A stretch of DNA of 64,000 bases, taken from positions 4,464,001-4,528,000 of the forward strand of contig NZ_JACHMB010000001.1 of NCBI RefSeq assembly GCF_014204795.1, written 5' to 3'. Under the pieces are notes generated by a model. The model made no database searches and had not been told where the DNA came from. It saw only the letters and a program-made list of their open reading frames with translations. The position numbers were made by a program, and so were the translations under genes. The DNA comes from Nonomuraea jabiensis. Lineage in GTDB: Bacteria; Actinomycetota; Actinomycetes; Streptosporangiales; Streptosporangiaceae. Shown here piece by piece: positions 63,294-64,000 of the stretch (position 1 is the first letter of the stretch; every line of letters begins with the position of its first letter).

Positions 63294-64000
63294 TCTTGCC
63301 GCGCGTCCGGCCCTGCCCGGCCGCGCGGTGGACCTCCTCCAGCTCGGTCAGGGGGCGGTGCTCGGCCGCCTCCACCGCGAGCTCGCCCCGGTCGATGAGC
63401 GCGGCCAGCTCGGCCAGCTGAGCCGGGTCGTTGCGGGCCACGAAGTGGGTGCCGCCCTCGATCGGGGTGGCGATCGTGATCGTCCTGCGCCCGAGCCCGG
63501 CCAGGGCGGCGGCGTCCTCCTCGGGGAGCGCGGCCAGGTTCAGCACCACGTCCATGCCGCCGGGGAGCGGCGTGGTCGTGTAGTCGATCACCTCGTCGGC
63601 GCCGTACCGCTCGACCGCGGCCGCGCTGCGCGGGCTCGCCGTGGCGAACACGGTCGCGCCCGCGAGCTTGGCGAGCTGGACCGCGAACATGCCGACCCCG
63701 CCGCCCGCCCCGTTGATCAGCACCCGCTCGCCGCGGGCGAGGCGGGCGTGCTCGTGGATCGCCTGCCAGGCCGTGAGCCCGGCCACCGGGACGGCGGCCG
63801 CGTGGGCGAGCGGGATGCTCCGCGGCGCCCTGGCCAGGACGCTCGCGGGCACCGCCGCGTACCCGGCGGCGCCGCCGTCCGCCAGGCCGAACACGCGGTC
63901 ACCCGGGGCCAGGCCCGTCACGCCCGCGCCGAGCGCGACGACCGTGCCCGAGACGTCCGCGCCGAGCGTGTACGGCAGGCTCACCGGCAGCACCTCGCGC
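63274..64000 (-). CDS. Zinc-independent MDR oxidoreductase, quinone reductase-like (partial)
   Basis: 242 codons inside the window; the 5' end lies beyond the right edge. The frame has LGADVSGTVVALGAGVTGLA (20), GDRVFGLA, the NADPH loop INGAGGGVGMFAVQLAKLAG (20) and the C-terminal TRGKIILLPD. Medium-chain reductases of this kind reduce quinones or enones with NADPH. No zinc-binding cysteines are seen. Convergent with the CoA ligase gene, with overlapping 3' ends. Confidence 0.88.
   Translation of the reverse strand, partial: REVLPVSLPYTLGADVSGTVVALGAGVTGLAPGDRVFGLADGGAAGYAAVPASVLARAPRSIPLAHAAAVPVAGLTAWQAIHEHARLARGERVLINGAGGGVGMFAVQLAKLAGATVFATASPRSAAAVERYGADEVIDYTTTPLPGGMDVVLNLAALPEEDAAALAGLGRRTITIATPIEGGTHFVARNDPAQLAELAALIDRGELAVEAAEHRPLTELEEVHRAAGQGRTRGKIILLPD

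Overview
The window is high-GC DNA with dense, often overlapping genes, frequent GTG starts and strong G/C bias at third codon positions. The gene set is that of a sporulating, filamentous actinobacterium: MtrA-MtrB-LpqB, long-form HPF, SecA followed by an Rv3235-type protein, a DasR-type regulator with a GlcNAc phosphotransferase system, a SpoIIM-family protein, and DUF3499/DUF6912/DUF2690 proteins. Streptosporangiales (Nonomuraea-like) is my best guess. That is an inference from gene content and could not be tested by a search.

Layout. 1-3.3 kb: small accessory genes (DUF1905, NUDIX, pentapeptide membrane protein, MOSC, metallopeptidase-like), ending in a 45-bp tandem repeat. 3.9-7.9 kb: DUF3499, phosphomannomutase, Trm112-like, a sugar-phosphate isomerase and a cation efflux protein, the first four tightly packed. 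7.9-11.1 kb: an MprF-like membrane aminoacyltransferase divergent from an Ag85-like esterase, then a MerR regulator. 11.2-14.1 kb: two S-adenosylhomocysteine hydrolases of different lineages in tandem. 14.2-16.2 kb: a WXG100/ESX-like set with a YbaB protein. 16.3-20 kb: a DUF305 lipoprotein divergent from two tandem LVIVD secreted proteins. 20-27.5 kb: RDD and SpoIIM proteins beside a five-gene MoxR/DUF58/DUF4350/DUF4129 operon. 27.7-34.8 kb: mtrA-mtrB-lpqB-comF-hpf and an orphan response regulator. 35-40.7 kb: an AlkZ-like glycosylase, tandem repeats, secA and an Rv3235 protein. 40.7-41.7 kb: gene-free DNA with a 109-bp tandem repeat. 41.7-44 kb: TetR, the relic of an MFS drug exporter, and a TetX-like monooxygenase. 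44-51.3 kb: a GlcNAc uptake and use locus (nagE2-type IIC, DasR-like regulator, deaminase, IIB, IIA, HPr, EI, NagZ-like hexosaminidase) with two dre-like operators. 51.3-57.6 kb: a stand-alone atpB, three HAD proteins, DUF6912, DUF2690 and a large TnpB-like RNA-guided nuclease gene. 57.8-61.3 kb: a class B PBP divergent from a LysR/serine beta-lactamase-fold pair. 61.3-64 kb: acetoacetyl-CoA synthetase and a quinone-reductase-like gene cut by the window edge.

How the genes work together. The 44-51 kb block reads as one physiological unit. A secreted NagZ-like enzyme frees GlcNAc, IIC/IIB/IIA/HPr/EI import and phosphorylate it, a SIS-type deaminase feeds it to glycolysis, and a DasR-like repressor controls the locus through dre sites between the divergent genes and before HPr. 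MtrAB-LpqB together with the MoxR/DUF58 operon points to cell-envelope and sporulation control. The most unusual items are the oversized TnpB-like gene whose 3' part looks more like an RNA gene than protein, the orphan ATP-synthase a subunit, the mixed-lineage SAH hydrolase pair, the WXG100 set without a recognisable toxin, and a HAD protein with Asn in place of its nucleophilic Asp.
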